Below, piece after piece: positions 36,722 through 48,181 of a DNA stretch of 64,000 bases (positions are counted from its first letter, which is position 1; each line of letters starts with the position of its first letter). Made by a program: the position numbers and the translations under genes. The notes below the pieces were generated by a model, which saw nothing but the letters and a program-made list of their open reading frames with translations, was not told the DNA's origin and did no database searches. This stretch comes from Microvelia longipes. Its lineage: Eukaryota; Arthropoda; Insecta; Hemiptera; Veliidae. The stretch is from the NCBI GenBank assembly GCA_018340805.1, contig JACMZG010001913.1:4852099-4916098 (forward strand), written 5' to 3'.

Positions 36722-37600
36722 AAGGGTGCCGGGTACTGTTGTATTAAGGGAGCTGAGTACTGGTTCCTTAAGGGTGCCGAGTACTAGTACCTTAAGGGTG
36801 CCGGGTACTGGTTCCTTAAAGGTCCCGGATACTGGTAACTTAAGCGTGCCGGGTATTGTTGCCTTAAGGGCCTCGGGTACTAGTAACTTAAGAGTGCCGG
36901 GTATTGTTGCCTTAAGGGCCCCCGGTACTAGTACCTTAAGAGTGCCGGGTATTGTTGCCTTAAGGGCCCCGGGTACTAGTACCTTAAGGCGATCCTGCAA
37001 AGAGAGGGGGGGGGGGTAAAATCACTTAAATGGAAATATCTCCGGTTCTCGGCAAAATATCAAAATTCTAAGGCGGTACTTCACTTCTAATTTTTATTCT
37101 GCACATTTTAAGACTCATTTCAACCTTCTGGAGCAAACAACAGTGGCGCAGTTTGAGAACTACTTTAAAAATTGGAGTTCTCAAATTGCACCACTGTTTT
37201 TTGCTCCAGAAGGTTGAAATAAGTCTTAAAATGTGCAGAATAAAAATTAGAAGTGAAGTACCGTCTTAAAATTTTGATATTTTGCTTAGAACCAGAGATA
37301 TTTCCGTTTAATTGATTTTTACCCCCACTCTTTGCGGGATCCCCTTAAGAGTGCCGCGGGTATTGTTGCCTTAAGGGCCCCCGGTACTAGTACCTTAAGA
37401 GTGCCGGGTACTGGTGCCTTAAGGGTGCCGGGTACTAGTATCTTAAGGATGCCGGGTACTGGTGCGTTAAAAGGGCCGGGTACTGGTGCGTTAAAAGGGC
37501 CGGGTACTGGTGCGTTAAAAGGGCCGGGTACTGGTGCGTTAAAAGGGTACCCTTAGGGTCCCAGGTACAGGTGCCATAAGTGTGCCGGGTACTAGTGCTT
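36722..37600. repeat. 24-bp minisatellite split by a palindromic insert
   Basis: Unit CCTTAAGGGTGCCGGGTACTG plus GTA, at 36722-36988 and 37345-37600. The last units (from 37450) are homogenised to GTGCGTTAAAAGGGCCGGGTACTG. The insert is at 36989-37344. Confidence 0.85.
36989..37344. mobile_element. Palindromic element inserted in a minisatellite
   Basis: Two arms of about 160-175 bp (from CGATCCTGCAAAGAG to CTCTTTGCGGGATCC) meet near 37170. CCTTAAGG / CCTTAAGA on either side is a probable 8-bp target duplication taken from the 24-bp array unit. Confidence 0.75.
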
Positions 37601-37804
37601 TTACTCTATATTCTCGTCAATTAAGATATTAAAAATTGAATAGTTGAAAGTTGACACACACACCAATGAAATTGGTTATGTGTTTGGCGAATTTGACAAA
37701 ATATGTTGTATACTTAAAAAAATAGTTAAATTACGTCAAATTGTAAAAATATAAAAGTCAATGCTCTTAAAACGGTGACTAACGTCATAATGAAATCTAT
37801 ATAT

Positions 37805-37990
37805 TTGGGCACCGACAGAGCCTGATGAGTTAGACGTAACGAAACAGAGTGGGACATGACATTATGTCGAGCCATTAATGATGATGCATGTCGAATGATG
37901 GAACAGTTCCCAGATGTAGCATTACATTTTGCTTGTTACATTTCCTAGGTGTCTCTCGCACAATTATATTGTGTCAACTATTCATATTTC
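37805..37990 (+). repeat. Dispersed repeat D, copy 3
   Basis: From GGGCACCGACAGAGCCTGAT to TCTCGCACAATTATATTGTG. Near full length and close to the 56 kb copies. Confidence 0.7.
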
Positions 37991-39597
37991 GCAAAACTCG
38001 GTAGTATAAAATGATATCTATATATTTATTTACATTTTAATGTTAATTAATTTTATTAACATTTGTTTATTTATAAATGAACATGTGTGCCAAATTTAAA
38101 TTTGATTGCTCAAATTTAAACACAGACAACACTCAAGCCGACAGACAACATAATTGAAGCCATAAAAACTTTATAAAAGTGGCTGAAACAGAAAATAATG
38201 ATGAAACCCCGGGTTTTTTTTTATTTTTTGGGGTGTACGCAATACTTTTTCGACTTACGGAATGAGGGTAAAAGTCAAACTAGGACAGGAATGCCATTGG
38301 AATCATGTATATTTAAATTTTAATAAATTATAACCCCCTATTTTAGCATTAGGGGTTTAGTACCTCATATCACTAGAACTTATCCCATATCATTATCTAA
38401 ATCATAGGAATGATGTGTAATTTAAAACCATCCTACATTTTGCAATGTAGGACTAGAATACAAACGCTTCTGTAGAAAGGGGGAGACGCTCTCAAAGAGT
38501 GACATGGTTAGAATTTTAAATGAGTTTCTCAAAAGATGATGGGTTTTCAAGTCTCCCCTCCCCTTTGTCAGAGATGGGTTTTCAAGTCCCCCCCCCCTAA
38601 AACAGAGATGCTTTCCAAATTTCCCTCCTGTTATGGATTTCATTCAGATGACACATTTATTTTCGGTTTTTAAGTTTTTCAGAAATTATTTGTGACAAAC
38701 CTTCATAATTAATTATTTTAATTATAAAGGGAAATGAAAATGATATAGATTAATTAAGGTCATGTTTTGATGGTTTAGTATTAATTCAGTTAATCACAAA
38801 AAATATTATAATCACTTTACCTTTTAAAATATAGTTTTAAAAATATATTTGTACATTTTTATCAAAATTAAACAAATATAAATAATATTCTGTTAGTACG
38901 AATTTATATTACGACTGAGCTAAAAAGGCCTGAGAAGGGTTTTGCCTAAAAGGGCCCAAACCTACATCTCTAGGGGCCCAACAGTAGGGGGAGGGGGAGG
39001 TTCCTACTTTGCTTTCTAAGTAGAGGGGTCCACTTTTAACTAGAGTAGTATTAATGATCATACCAAGCTTTATTTAATTTAATATTTAATAAACTTAAAT
39101 AAAATGGAGATTAAATTAAAATCTCTTTTAAACAAATTAAAATAGACCTAATTTAATAAATAATTAAGTATAAAATAATCATAAGTAGAATTATTAATAA
39201 AACTTAAGTTTATTTTATAAACTATTTCATTTGTAATCTCTAGGGCCCTGATCAAGGTTGTTAAGGGCCCCTGTGGCCCTTGTATTACGTATGGGTCTTT
39301 TAGAGATCCATGTTTAAAGTATGAGGGCCTTAAAACTCCTAAGCGACTAACAATGGTAACTAACACTTAGTCAGTTCCAATGCCTTAGGAAGTATTTCCT
39401 GAGGTAATCTGGCTCTTATCTTCAGTGCAATGTCAGGCTAATTATTGGTCTCTGCTAGAACACGAGTGTGGTATATGCACATTTAACTCAAGGATTCGTC
39501 AGATAATAATAAAATTCTCACAGTGCTTATTAAAATCATACTAGTATGTTTTATTTTATTTTGATGCTAATAGATATGTTTTTCTTTATGATTTCAG
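37991..39597. other. Region upstream of the receptor exon
   Basis: AT-rich, with a short GC-rich patch (38.93-39.03 kb, GGGCCC-containing) and another at 39.24-39.30 kb. No exon was recognised. If the acceptor at 39597 is real, this is the end of a 5' UTR intron. Confidence 0.5.
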
Positions 39598-39821
39598 ACG
39601 GATTGGGAGGATAATAAACATCTTTTAACCAGGATGATTGAAATCAAACTAAGATGAGAAGTCCTAGGGTTGAGTTCGGTCGGGATGAACTTTGCGTTCG
39701 TGTTATGAGGCGAAGCCGGAAAACCTGAGAGATGGATAGTAAGGGGAATTAAAGGTGTAAGAATTAGTAAATTATCGACGTAGCGGACGTCGGCGGATCA
39801 TCGGCGTAGTGACGTCGTGGT
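39598..39821 (+). promoter_or_regulatory. Probable 5' UTR exon segment of Octbeta2R, with splice acceptor at 39596-39597
   Basis: A pyrimidine-rich tract with a branch-site-like TGCTAAT (near 39564) runs into TTTCAG ending at 39597. This suggests an intron ends here and that 39598 begins the exon carrying the start codon. Several ATGs occur in this leader (for example in GGATGATTG and GAGATGGATAG), so translation may be dampened by upstream starts. An in-frame TAG at 39807-39809 shows that the receptor reading frame cannot start further upstream. The upstream first exon and promoter are not identified. Confidence 0.55.
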
Positions 39822-40370
39822 ATGGAGGAAAACGAAACCGGAATCTGGTTAGATCAAGATGACGAAAGTTGGGAAGACGCAGCCATTACGGCACTCAAAG
39901 CCACAATCATGGGAGCCATCATACTCGTTTCGATCCTCGGAAATTTACTGGTTATGGTCAGTGTTATGCGACACAGAAAGTTACGCATCATCACGAACTA
40001 TTTCGTCGTTTCGCTTGCCCTTGCGGATATTTTTGTTGCCATGGCGGTGATGACGTTTAACGCATCGGTCCAAATAACCGGTGGACGATGGGTATTCCCG
40101 TTTTGGATGTGCGACTTATGGAATTCGTTTGACGTTTATTTCTCGACAACGTCCATCCTACATTTATGCTGTATTTCAGTGGACCGCTATTACGCCATCG
40201 TTAAACCTCTGAAATATCCGATGATGATAACGAAGAGAGTCGTTGCTATCATGTTGTTTTTGTCGTGGGTCGCTCCCATTCCGCTATTTATTCCTATCAT
40301 ATATGGATGGTACACGACGGAAGAGAATTTGGAATTCAGAAAACAAAATCCAGACGTCTGTATGTTTACG
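39822..40370 (+). CDS. Octbeta2R: Beta-type octopamine receptor, first coding exon (start to TM4 and loop 2)
   Basis: Class A G-protein-coupled receptor for octopamine in the plasma membrane; the beta class usually signals through Gs and cAMP. The 183 codons show TM1 with GNLLV (N41), TM2 with SLALAD (D69), TM3 with C97 and the amine-binding D104 in FDVYFST, the DRY motif at 121-123, TM4 W149, then GWYTTEE and C180, the likely disulfide partner of C97. A possible N-glycosylation site is N4-E-T. The start ATG has G at -3 and +4 and follows an in-frame TAG. The exon ends after ACG at a GTAATT donor, phase 0. The open frame beyond 40370 is intron read-through. TM4 seems one residue shorter than I remember for the family. 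Octbeta2R is preferred over Octbeta3R because of loop 3 in the next exon; the class is near certain, the subtype likely. Confidence 0.95.
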
Positions 40371-40671
40371 GTAATTAATACTTTATTTAATATATTTAAA
40401 ATAGCTTTAGAATTCAAATATGATCCACTTTACGTCATTGAGTTATACATCGTTGATATTTTTATGTAAAATGACTCGATATCGAAATGCAGTCTCTCTT
40501 GCGAATTTGTAGGACTTTTTGGGTAAAACTGTTCCATATAGAAATCCAGTTCTTTTAAAACTAACCACTAAAGATGTATCGCAATAATTTACAGGATTAG
40601 GCTTTTGTTGAATGGCACTTCACACAGTGCGAATGTTTTCAAATTAGGTATAGTTTTCAACTAAAGGTCCT

Positions 40672-41003
40672 GTTTGTTTTAACCAGGGTTTAATAACCAG
40701 TAACCAACCTGGGTTGGTGTAATAAACCAAACCTGTTTGTTTTAACCAGGGTTTAATAACCAGTAACCAAACCTGGTTGGTAAATAAACCAAACCTGTTT
40801 GTTTTAACCAGGGTTTAATAACCAGTAACCAAACCTGGGTTGGTGTAATAAACCAAACCTGTTTGTTTTAACCAGGGTTTAATAACCAGTAACCAAACCT
40901 GGGTTGGTGTAATAAACCAAACCTGTTTGTTTTAACCAGGGTTTAATAACCAGTAACCAAACCTGGGTTGGTGTAACAAACCAAACCTGTTTGCTTTAAC
41001 CAG
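40672..41003. repeat. Tandem repeat of about 63 bp, 5 copies, in the receptor intron
   Basis: Unit GTTTGTTTTAACCAGGGTTT, AATAACCAGTAACCAAACCT, GGGTTGGTGTAATAAACCAA plus ACCT. Copies are nearly identical, so the expansion is recent. It begins 300 bp after the exon. Confidence 0.9.
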
Positions 41004-42179
41004 TTTTAATCTGTTTCATTTACCTCAGTTGCAAATGTTGTGCTTCAGGAAGTTTGCAACTAAGAAATTAAAAAATTCGATTCATATGCTAGGGTCATAA
41101 CTAGAGTGTTTTCGCTTCCTTGATAATAATGACCCTGAAGAAGTTGGCTACTTTCTAGGGTTGTAACAAGTTGCCATCATATCCCTTTACAATTTAAGAA
41201 GTGAGCTGCTTACTAGGATTTATAAAATAACTTCTCCTTCTTTCTGTAATGTAACCCCTTAACATTTAGCATCACCATGAAGCCAATAAATCAGAATCTA
41301 ATAAACGTTATTTAGTGTTATCATATACTTTATCACTTATCAATTTTCTTTTCAATCTAATGCTTTATAAGATAAATCTATCCTAAGCTATTTTTCTTTT
41401 AACTATCTGGAAGAGACAAAGACTCAATAGGAAGTAAGTAAGAAGGAAAGGAGGAGTAGGGAAAGGGGATAGGAGGGGGTAGGAGAGGATAATAGAAGGG
41501 GAAAAGATTTAGGGTAGGATTTATGCTTCGTCTTTGTAACATTTTCTTTGTTATTTATCTATATAGCCATAAAAATTTAGGATCAACATATAAATATTAT
41601 AAAAATAAATACATAGTAATAATATGAGACTTAAAAACTATAATGTTTACATATTTTTTGTGAATATATTTTTTATATAAACCAAATATATTTTGTCATA
41701 TATACATATACTTTAGTTTGATTTATATTTTCTATTTTAGAGCATTGATGTGTTGAAGAGTACGTTTATCTTGTCAAATAACATTGTAACAACATAAAAA
41801 TATAATCAAATAAAATGTAATGTGTTTTTGTTGCACGTAAATATCATAATGTTATGTACTAAATTTGCATGTATTTTATTTGTAATAGATAATTATTTAT
41901 TTACATATATAAATACAGAATTATTATAAGAAAAAGTATAAGAGCAAAGTGATAATGAAGCTGATAAGGAAAGACGGAAAATCGATTTTTCGTACTGATA
42001 ATAGAAAATTGGGTCTGTGGAGACAACTGGAGAGTATTAGGGTAAGGCTGTTGAATTGTCAGGGCAATCAAGTTAAGACTTTTCGAATTACGTTGTTGAA
42101 AAGCTCTCCTAAGCTTCTTACAGAATCTTAGAGGGCAATTAGATGTATAAAGGTGATTCTGAGACGGGTTTTAGTTGAG
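41004..42179. other. Receptor intron, no feature recognised
   Basis: AT-rich, with a purine-rich GGAGGAGTAGGGAAAGGGGA patch near 41450-41500. Confidence 0.6.
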
Positions 42180-44690
42180 ATTTTACTACGTATCCCGCTA
42201 ACTTATTCATTACACTTTACGATTTAGAGTTTTGCTTCGAATGCATTCAAGGTGTCACCATTCACCTTGAATGCATTCGACGGGTTTTATTGAGATTTTA
42301 CTACATATCCCGCTAACTTATTCACTACACATTTAGAGTTTTGCTTCGAATGCATTCAAGGTGTTCACCATTCACCTTGAATGCATTCGACGGGTTTTAT
42401 TTGAGATTTTACTACATATCCCGCTAACTTATTCACTACACTTTACGATTTAGAGTTTTGCTTCGAATGCATTCAAGGTGTCACCATTCACCTTGAATGC
42501 ATTCGACGGGTTTTATTTGAGATTTTACTACATATCCCGCTAACTTATTCACTACACTTTACGATTTAGAGTTTTGGGCTTCGAATGCATTCAAGGTGTC
42601 ACCATTCACCTTGAATGCATTCGACGGGTTTTATTTGACATTTTACTACATATCCCGCTAACTTATTCACTACACTTTACGATTTAGAGTTTTGCTTCGA
42701 ATGCATTCAAGGTGTCACCATTCACCTTGAATGCATTCGACGGGTTTTATTTGAATTTTACTACATATCCCGCTAACTTATTCACTACACTTTACGATTT
42801 AGAGTTTTGCTTCGAATGCATTCAAGGTGTCACCATTCACCTTAAATGTATTCGAAGGGTTTTATTTTTCGAATGCATTCAAGGTGTCACCATTCACCTT
42901 GAATGCATTCGACGGGTTTTATTTAAGATTTTACTACATATCCCGCTAACTTATTCACTATACTTTACGATTTAGAGTTTTGCTTCGAATGCATTCAAGG
43001 TGTCACCATTCACCTTGAATGCATTCGACGGGTTTTATTTGAGATTTTACTACATATCCCGCTAACTTATTCACTACACTTTACGATTTAGAGTTTTGCT
43101 TCAAATGCATTCAAGGTGTCACCATTCACCTTGAATGCATTCGACGGGTTTTTATTTGAGATTTCACTACATATCCCGCTAACTTATTCACTACACTTTA
43201 CGATTTAGAGTTTTGCTTCGAATGCATTCAAGGTGTCACCATTCACCTTGAATGCATTCGACGGGTTTTATTTGAGATTTTACTACATATCCCGCTAACT
43301 TATTCACTACACTTTACGATTTAGAGTTTTGCTTCGAATGCATTCAAGTGTCACCATTCACCTTGAATGCATTCGACGGGTTTTATTTGAGATTTTTACT
43401 ACATATCCCGCTAACTTATTCACTACACTTTACGATTTAGAGTTTTGCTTCAAATGCATTCAAGGTGTCACCATTCACCTTGAATGCATTCGACGGGTTT
43501 TTATTTGAGATTTTACTACATATCCCGCTTACTTATTCACTACACTTTACGATTTAGAGTTTTGCTTCGAATGCATTCAAGGTGTCACCATTCACCTTGA
43601 ATGCATTCGACGGGTTTATTGAGATTTTACTACATATCCCGCTAACTTATTCACTTACATTACGAATTTAGAGTTTTGCTTCGAATGCATTCAAGGTGTC
43701 CCATTCACCTTAAATGTATTCGAAGGGTTTTATTTCGAATGCATTCAAGGTGTCACCATTCACCTGAATGCATTCGACGGGTTTTTTTGAGATTTTACTA
43801 CATATCCCGCTTAACTTATTCACTATACTTTACGATTTAGAGTTTTGCTTCGAATGCATTCAAGGTGTCACCATTCACCTTGAATGCATTCGACGGGTTT
43901 TATTTCAGATTTCACTACATATCCCGCTAACTTATTCACTACACTTACGATTTAGAGTTTGCTTCGAATGCATTCAAGGTGTCACCATTCACCTTGAATG
44001 CATTCGACGGGTTTTATTTGAGATTTTACTACATATCCCGCTTACTTATTCACTACACTTTACGATTTAGAGGTTTTGCTTCGAATGCATTTAAGGTGTC
44101 ACCATTCACCTTGAATGCATTCGACGGGTTTTATTTGAGATTTTACTACAATCCCCGCTACTTATTTCACTACACTTTACGATTTAGAGTTTTGCTTCGA
44201 ATGCATTCAAGGTGTCACCATTCACCCTTGAATGCATTCGACGGTTTTATTTGAGATTTTACTACATATCCCGCTTACTTATTCACTACACTTTACGATT
44301 TAGAGTTTTGCTTCGAATGCATTTAAGGTGTCACCATTCACCTTGAATGCATTCGACGGGTTTTATTTGAGATTTTACTACATATCCCGCTAACTTATTC
44401 ACTACACTTTACGATTTAGAGTTTTGCTTCGAATGCATTCAGGTGTCACCATTCACCTTGAATGCATTCGACGGGTTTTATTGAGATTTTACTACATATC
44501 CCGCCTTACTTATTCACTACACTTTACGATTTAGAGTTTTTGCTTCGAATGCATTCAAGGTTGTCACCATTCACCTTGAATGCATTCGACGGGTTTTATT
44601 TGAGATTTACTACATATCCCGCTTACTTATTCACTACACTTTACGATTGAGAGTTTTGCTTCGAATGCATTCAAGGTGAATGGTGAAACC
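42180..44690. repeat. 116-bp satellite, about 21 copies, each with a 17-bp hairpin
   Basis: Each unit holds CGAATGCATTCAAGGTG, an 8-base spacer and the exact complement CACCTTGAATGCATTCG. A block then runs through TACTACATATCCCGCTAACT to CGATTTAGAGTTTTG. Two places (42.86 and 43.73 kb) have a truncated unit repeating only the hairpin part. Open frames across it are artefacts. Confidence 0.92.
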
Positions 44691-44874
44691 GAAATTTCGC
44701 ATCCGTTGTGGGTGAAGTCTTCAAGGATGTAGCATTTCGTGTTAGGAAAAAATCCTTTCTTAAAATTTTTACTTATTCATCTATATCATCACCTAATCAC
44801 CTATGTTTACCTAATTCAGGCACAATTTTTATAAAATTTTAGGGTCCCCATAAGCTGAAATGTAAAAATATGAT

Positions 44875-45618
44875 AAAATATCGGGTACGGTGTTTCTCGG
44901 AACTTTTCCTTGTCCCATCAGATTTGCTCATCCTCCCTACTTCGGACATGCTTCGCTTGTCCTCAGAAAATACAATTCACCAAATATTTAGTGCAACGCG
45001 TCTTCAGAACCACTTCGTTCGTCCTCAGATTGTAAATACAACCCTTTTATTCTCAGCAGTCATCCATACTGCATTGACCGGGCACAATGCTGCTTAACAT
45101 TTGTGATCCAACAAAACCCATAAAACGAAACTTGTTATTTATTACGTAAAGATATATTATACTTGTACCGACTTTCAACACAATTTCATTACTTGTCGAT
45201 TTTTTTAGAATCTTTTTACACACGTACAGAAGTAATTTGATAAAAATTAACTAATGTTAATAATGATATGAAACATAGCAAATATGTTAGTCTTATAAAT
45301 GGCTACATGCGTGCCTAATTTCAAAACGATCGCATCATTTCTCCGCGTTTTATAAGTTTTCGAAGTTTTTGCTGTCATTATTGCGGTTTGATGAAGTCAT
45401 AAACAATATTTTCTGAATAGCTACAGAATTTTCTGAATAACTGCACCGGTAGATTGATTTTCGTACAAAGTTTCAACTCTCTAGTATGAATACACTAGGA
45501 GCTACGATGATAACAAACACACACACATACAGAACTTTGTGAAAACCACTCAGGAGGCCTTAAAAACACCTGAAACGGATAATTTAGGTGACATCCCTGT
45601 TTCGGATTATTTTGCTAG
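44875..45618 (-). repeat. Dispersed repeat C, longest copy
   Basis: It runs from ATCGGGTACGGTGTTTCTCG (44879) through the 5S-like core (45045-45112), the GGAGCTACGATGATAACAAA block (45489) and GGATAATTTAGGTGACATCC to the SINE2 insertion at 45618. It resumes at 46174-46330. This copy shows the full order of the family, about 0.9 kb without SINE2. Confidence 0.65.
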
Positions 45619-46173
45619 TAGTAATATAGGGGGAGTGGTAGTAACTACCAGGCAAAAAGGCCGCCACGTTGTTGGGCCCTTTTTGCCAGCTCCCTGAGAT
45701 AGTGTTCTACTCCTTTTAATTTCAAGTGTAGGTATATATCATCTAATCTAAACAGAAGAGCCGTGAATTTCTATGGTTCCTCTCATGCTTTTTCAAGCAG
45801 TTATACATATTTTCACTGACTCTTATGGCCTAATGAAAACTAGGAACAACACGTGCCCTCACTGTTAAACCAAACCTCCACACACTTTAAACTGCGAAGC
45901 TGAAACAGTTTAGTATTATAATTAATCTACAATGAGGGTCCTAAATTTTGCCTATACCCAGTTTCATTTAGGGTAAGGGATCTTTAACGAGTACCTGACA
46001 ATTTACAGGCTCGAGACCACGGCTTTACGTCCCTTCTGAAGGAAGTGGTACGCAAAATTTGTATCTCTCTCATAAAAATCCTAGAGGCCCGTGCTGGGAT
46101 TGAACCCATGACTAAAGTCCATTCATTCTGTGTATTGGCCGCGTACCTTAACCACTACACCACGGGTGACTCT
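45619..46173 (-). mobile_element. Longer tRNA-derived SINE (SINE2), about 555 bp
   Basis: The minus strand starts at a tRNA-like head (CCCGTGGTGTAGTGGTTAAG as A box, GGGTTCAATCCC as B box, and acceptor stem CCCGTG/CACGGG). It continues with GGGACGTAAAGCCGTGGTCT and a long body. GATTATTTTGCTAG is duplicated at 45605-45618 and 46174-46187. It is inserted in a copy of the 5S-linked repeat, about 20 bp from the site used by SINE1 at 58.7 kb. Confidence 0.85.
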
Positions 46174-46330
46174 GATTATTTTGCTAGCAGAATACTTTTC
46201 CTCTACACCTACAGCGTAAATGAGGAAAAGTATAAAGGATGTCTCATTTTTCGCCGACACAATCTGTTCTTCATGTACTTTAGCGTAAACGAACCCCGTC
46301 GTCTCTTAGAATAGTTGTATATTTTATCCT

Positions 46331-47289
46331 GATCGTTTTAGCGAATTGACATTTAGGAAAAATTAGATTGCATTCACGAAGAGAGAAATTTGTTCTTTTA
46401 TGAAAAAGAAAACTCACTGATCAAAGTTTTTTTTGTAAATCGTCAATCTTAAATATCTATAGACAGCGTTGCTCCAAAGCCAATTCTCCTTAGATTTATG
46501 GTTGTTTTAAGTTTTATACTAAGTTCCGTGTAATTAAAACTTAGCTTAAAGCCTTTATTTCAGTTTCAAACTTAAACAAAGCATAAACTTATTGCTTGAA
46601 GCTAAAATGAACCTTAATAATGCACAGGCTGCTTCGATATGGAACTAAAATCTTTTGAATTATGATTAATTTCTTGTTTAATTTACTATTTTGTAACGAA
46701 GGCGAAGTTGAAATTCTTTAAGATTTTGGAATTAAGCTTGATTAATTCTTTGTTCTAGAATTAATCCGTTTCAAAGTTTTAAGATATTAACTATTATTAG
46801 ATATAAAGTTTTTAGTTTTATGTAATGGATATTAATATAAATTTATAGTAAAACTTGGATGTAAAGGCGTATTAATTTTTGTAAGGATCAAATTAGTAAT
46901 GAAGCGAAATTTTCAGGGTTTGTTTAAATTAATAAAAGATAGCTAAAGGTAAAATATTTTAAATTTTAATAACCTTTAAGTTCGGGACCAAAGGTCAAAA
47001 TTTTAGTTGGGTAAGCTTAATGCAAGTTTGCGCTTCGGTTCCAAAATTAAAAGCAATACTATCTACGTTAATGTTGCGTTTAAATGGACATTTTGTAAGC
47101 TTTAAAATTTATGAAAAATTATTCATATACTCACGATAACAAACTAAAGAATTTTTAAATTGTTTTTAATCCAAACAGGTTTTCCAGAAGGTTTTCCTTT
47201 TCCCTTGTGATAACCCTCAGCAAAACTTTCAAGTGTACCTGCAAAAGTTTTGAGTTTCTGCAAAAGTTCCAAATATCTGCAAAAGCACA
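46331..47289. other. Receptor intron, no feature recognised
   Basis: AT-rich sequence without repeat ends or coding frames. Confidence 0.6.
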
Positions 47290-47545
47290 ACTACCACGGT
47301 AGACCGAATTTTGTACAAAGTTTCAACTCTCTAGCAAAAATATTCTATGAGCTACGATGATAACACACACACTCACACACATACACATACAGACAGACAA
47401 GTTTAAGAAAACTAATCAGAAGGTCTTTGAAACACCTGAAACGGATAATTCATGTCACATCCCGGTTTTGGATTTTTTTGCAAACACAATACTGTTTCTA
47501 TATACCAACGGTATAAATAAGGAAATACTAAAAATTTTAAATTTA
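47290..47545 (-). repeat. Dispersed repeat C, partial copy
   Basis: This holds the TACAAAGTTTCAACTCTCTA block, GAGCTACGATGATAACACAC and AACGGATAATTCATGTCACA, as in the 45.5 kb copy. The 5S-like core is absent. Confidence 0.6.
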
Positions 47546-47715
47546 TAGATTACATTTTGTTAATTTAAAAAATCTACTGATTAAAAACTTGACAACAAAT
47601 AAGTAAGGGATTAAGAAAAACTTAAGCACTGAAATATGCCCTTACTCTGGGCTGTAATAATTTTATACTCTTCATTAGTAACAAATTGACCAAACACAGT
47701 GCTTTACGTTGTGTT

Positions 47716-47766
47716 TTTTTTGTTTACTCACCAAACAATCATTCATTGTTTGGTGAGTAAACAAAA
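47716..47766. other. Perfect 23-bp hairpin
   Basis: TTTTTGTTTACTCACCAAAC then AAT pairs exactly with its complement across a 5-base loop (CATTC). It is too perfect and short-looped for a typical animal microRNA precursor; a MITE core is as likely. Confidence 0.6.
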
Positions 47767-48047
47767 ATGTCAGGCTGACTAATATTTAAATAAAAGAACT
47801 GTAAATAATAAATGGCAACACTGAATTCATTTGTTCTTCTTTCGCAGACTATGTTTATTCTTCTTCATTTAAAGTATATTTTTAGAAAAAATTGGTTGAA
47901 GTAGTACAAAATGAGTCACATTTTTTAGGTCCGGCTCTTGGACTATAATACGACACACGGCTAAAATCAATTGAGAGCGCCAAAAATCTGTGAGGGAAAG
48001 AATTCTATTGGTTCAGACCGACCACGATCTTTCCCCCTCCACTTTAT

Positions 48048-48160
48048 GCCAATATAATAATAATAATAATAACCATTTATTGAATGAAAAAAAAACCAAG
48101 ATACATATAACTTAACATGCAAGATACATTCAAATCAGCCGGAGCTGTGGACTTTATGCC
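48048..48160 (-). mobile_element. Short 5'-truncated LINE tail inside a TIR element
   Basis: An (AAT)n tract followed by AACCATTTATTGAATGAAAA and about 80 bp more is flanked on both sides by ACTTTATGCCAA (about 48042 and 48151). This is the expected footprint of a target-primed LINE insertion with a target duplication of about 12 bp. Confidence 0.55.
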
Positions 48161-48181
48161 AACCTCGGTATAAAAAAATAC

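Noticed and set aside
40371..40469. Receptor reading frame continuing to 40469
   Set aside because: It becomes AT-rich and loses family similarity right after the GTAATT donor; the exon at 62323 supplies the expected continuation.
42712..44650. Several plus-strand frames of 60-100 residues
   Set aside because: They are read-through of the 116-bp satellite and repeat the same peptide in different frames.
46085..46172. Functional tRNA gene on the minus strand
   Set aside because: A and B boxes and an acceptor-like stem exist, but the anticodon region is expanded and the sequence continues into a SINE body with target duplications.
47716..47766. microRNA precursor
   Set aside because: A 23-bp perfect stem with a 5-base loop is atypical for an animal microRNA; small-RNA data would be needed to reopen this.
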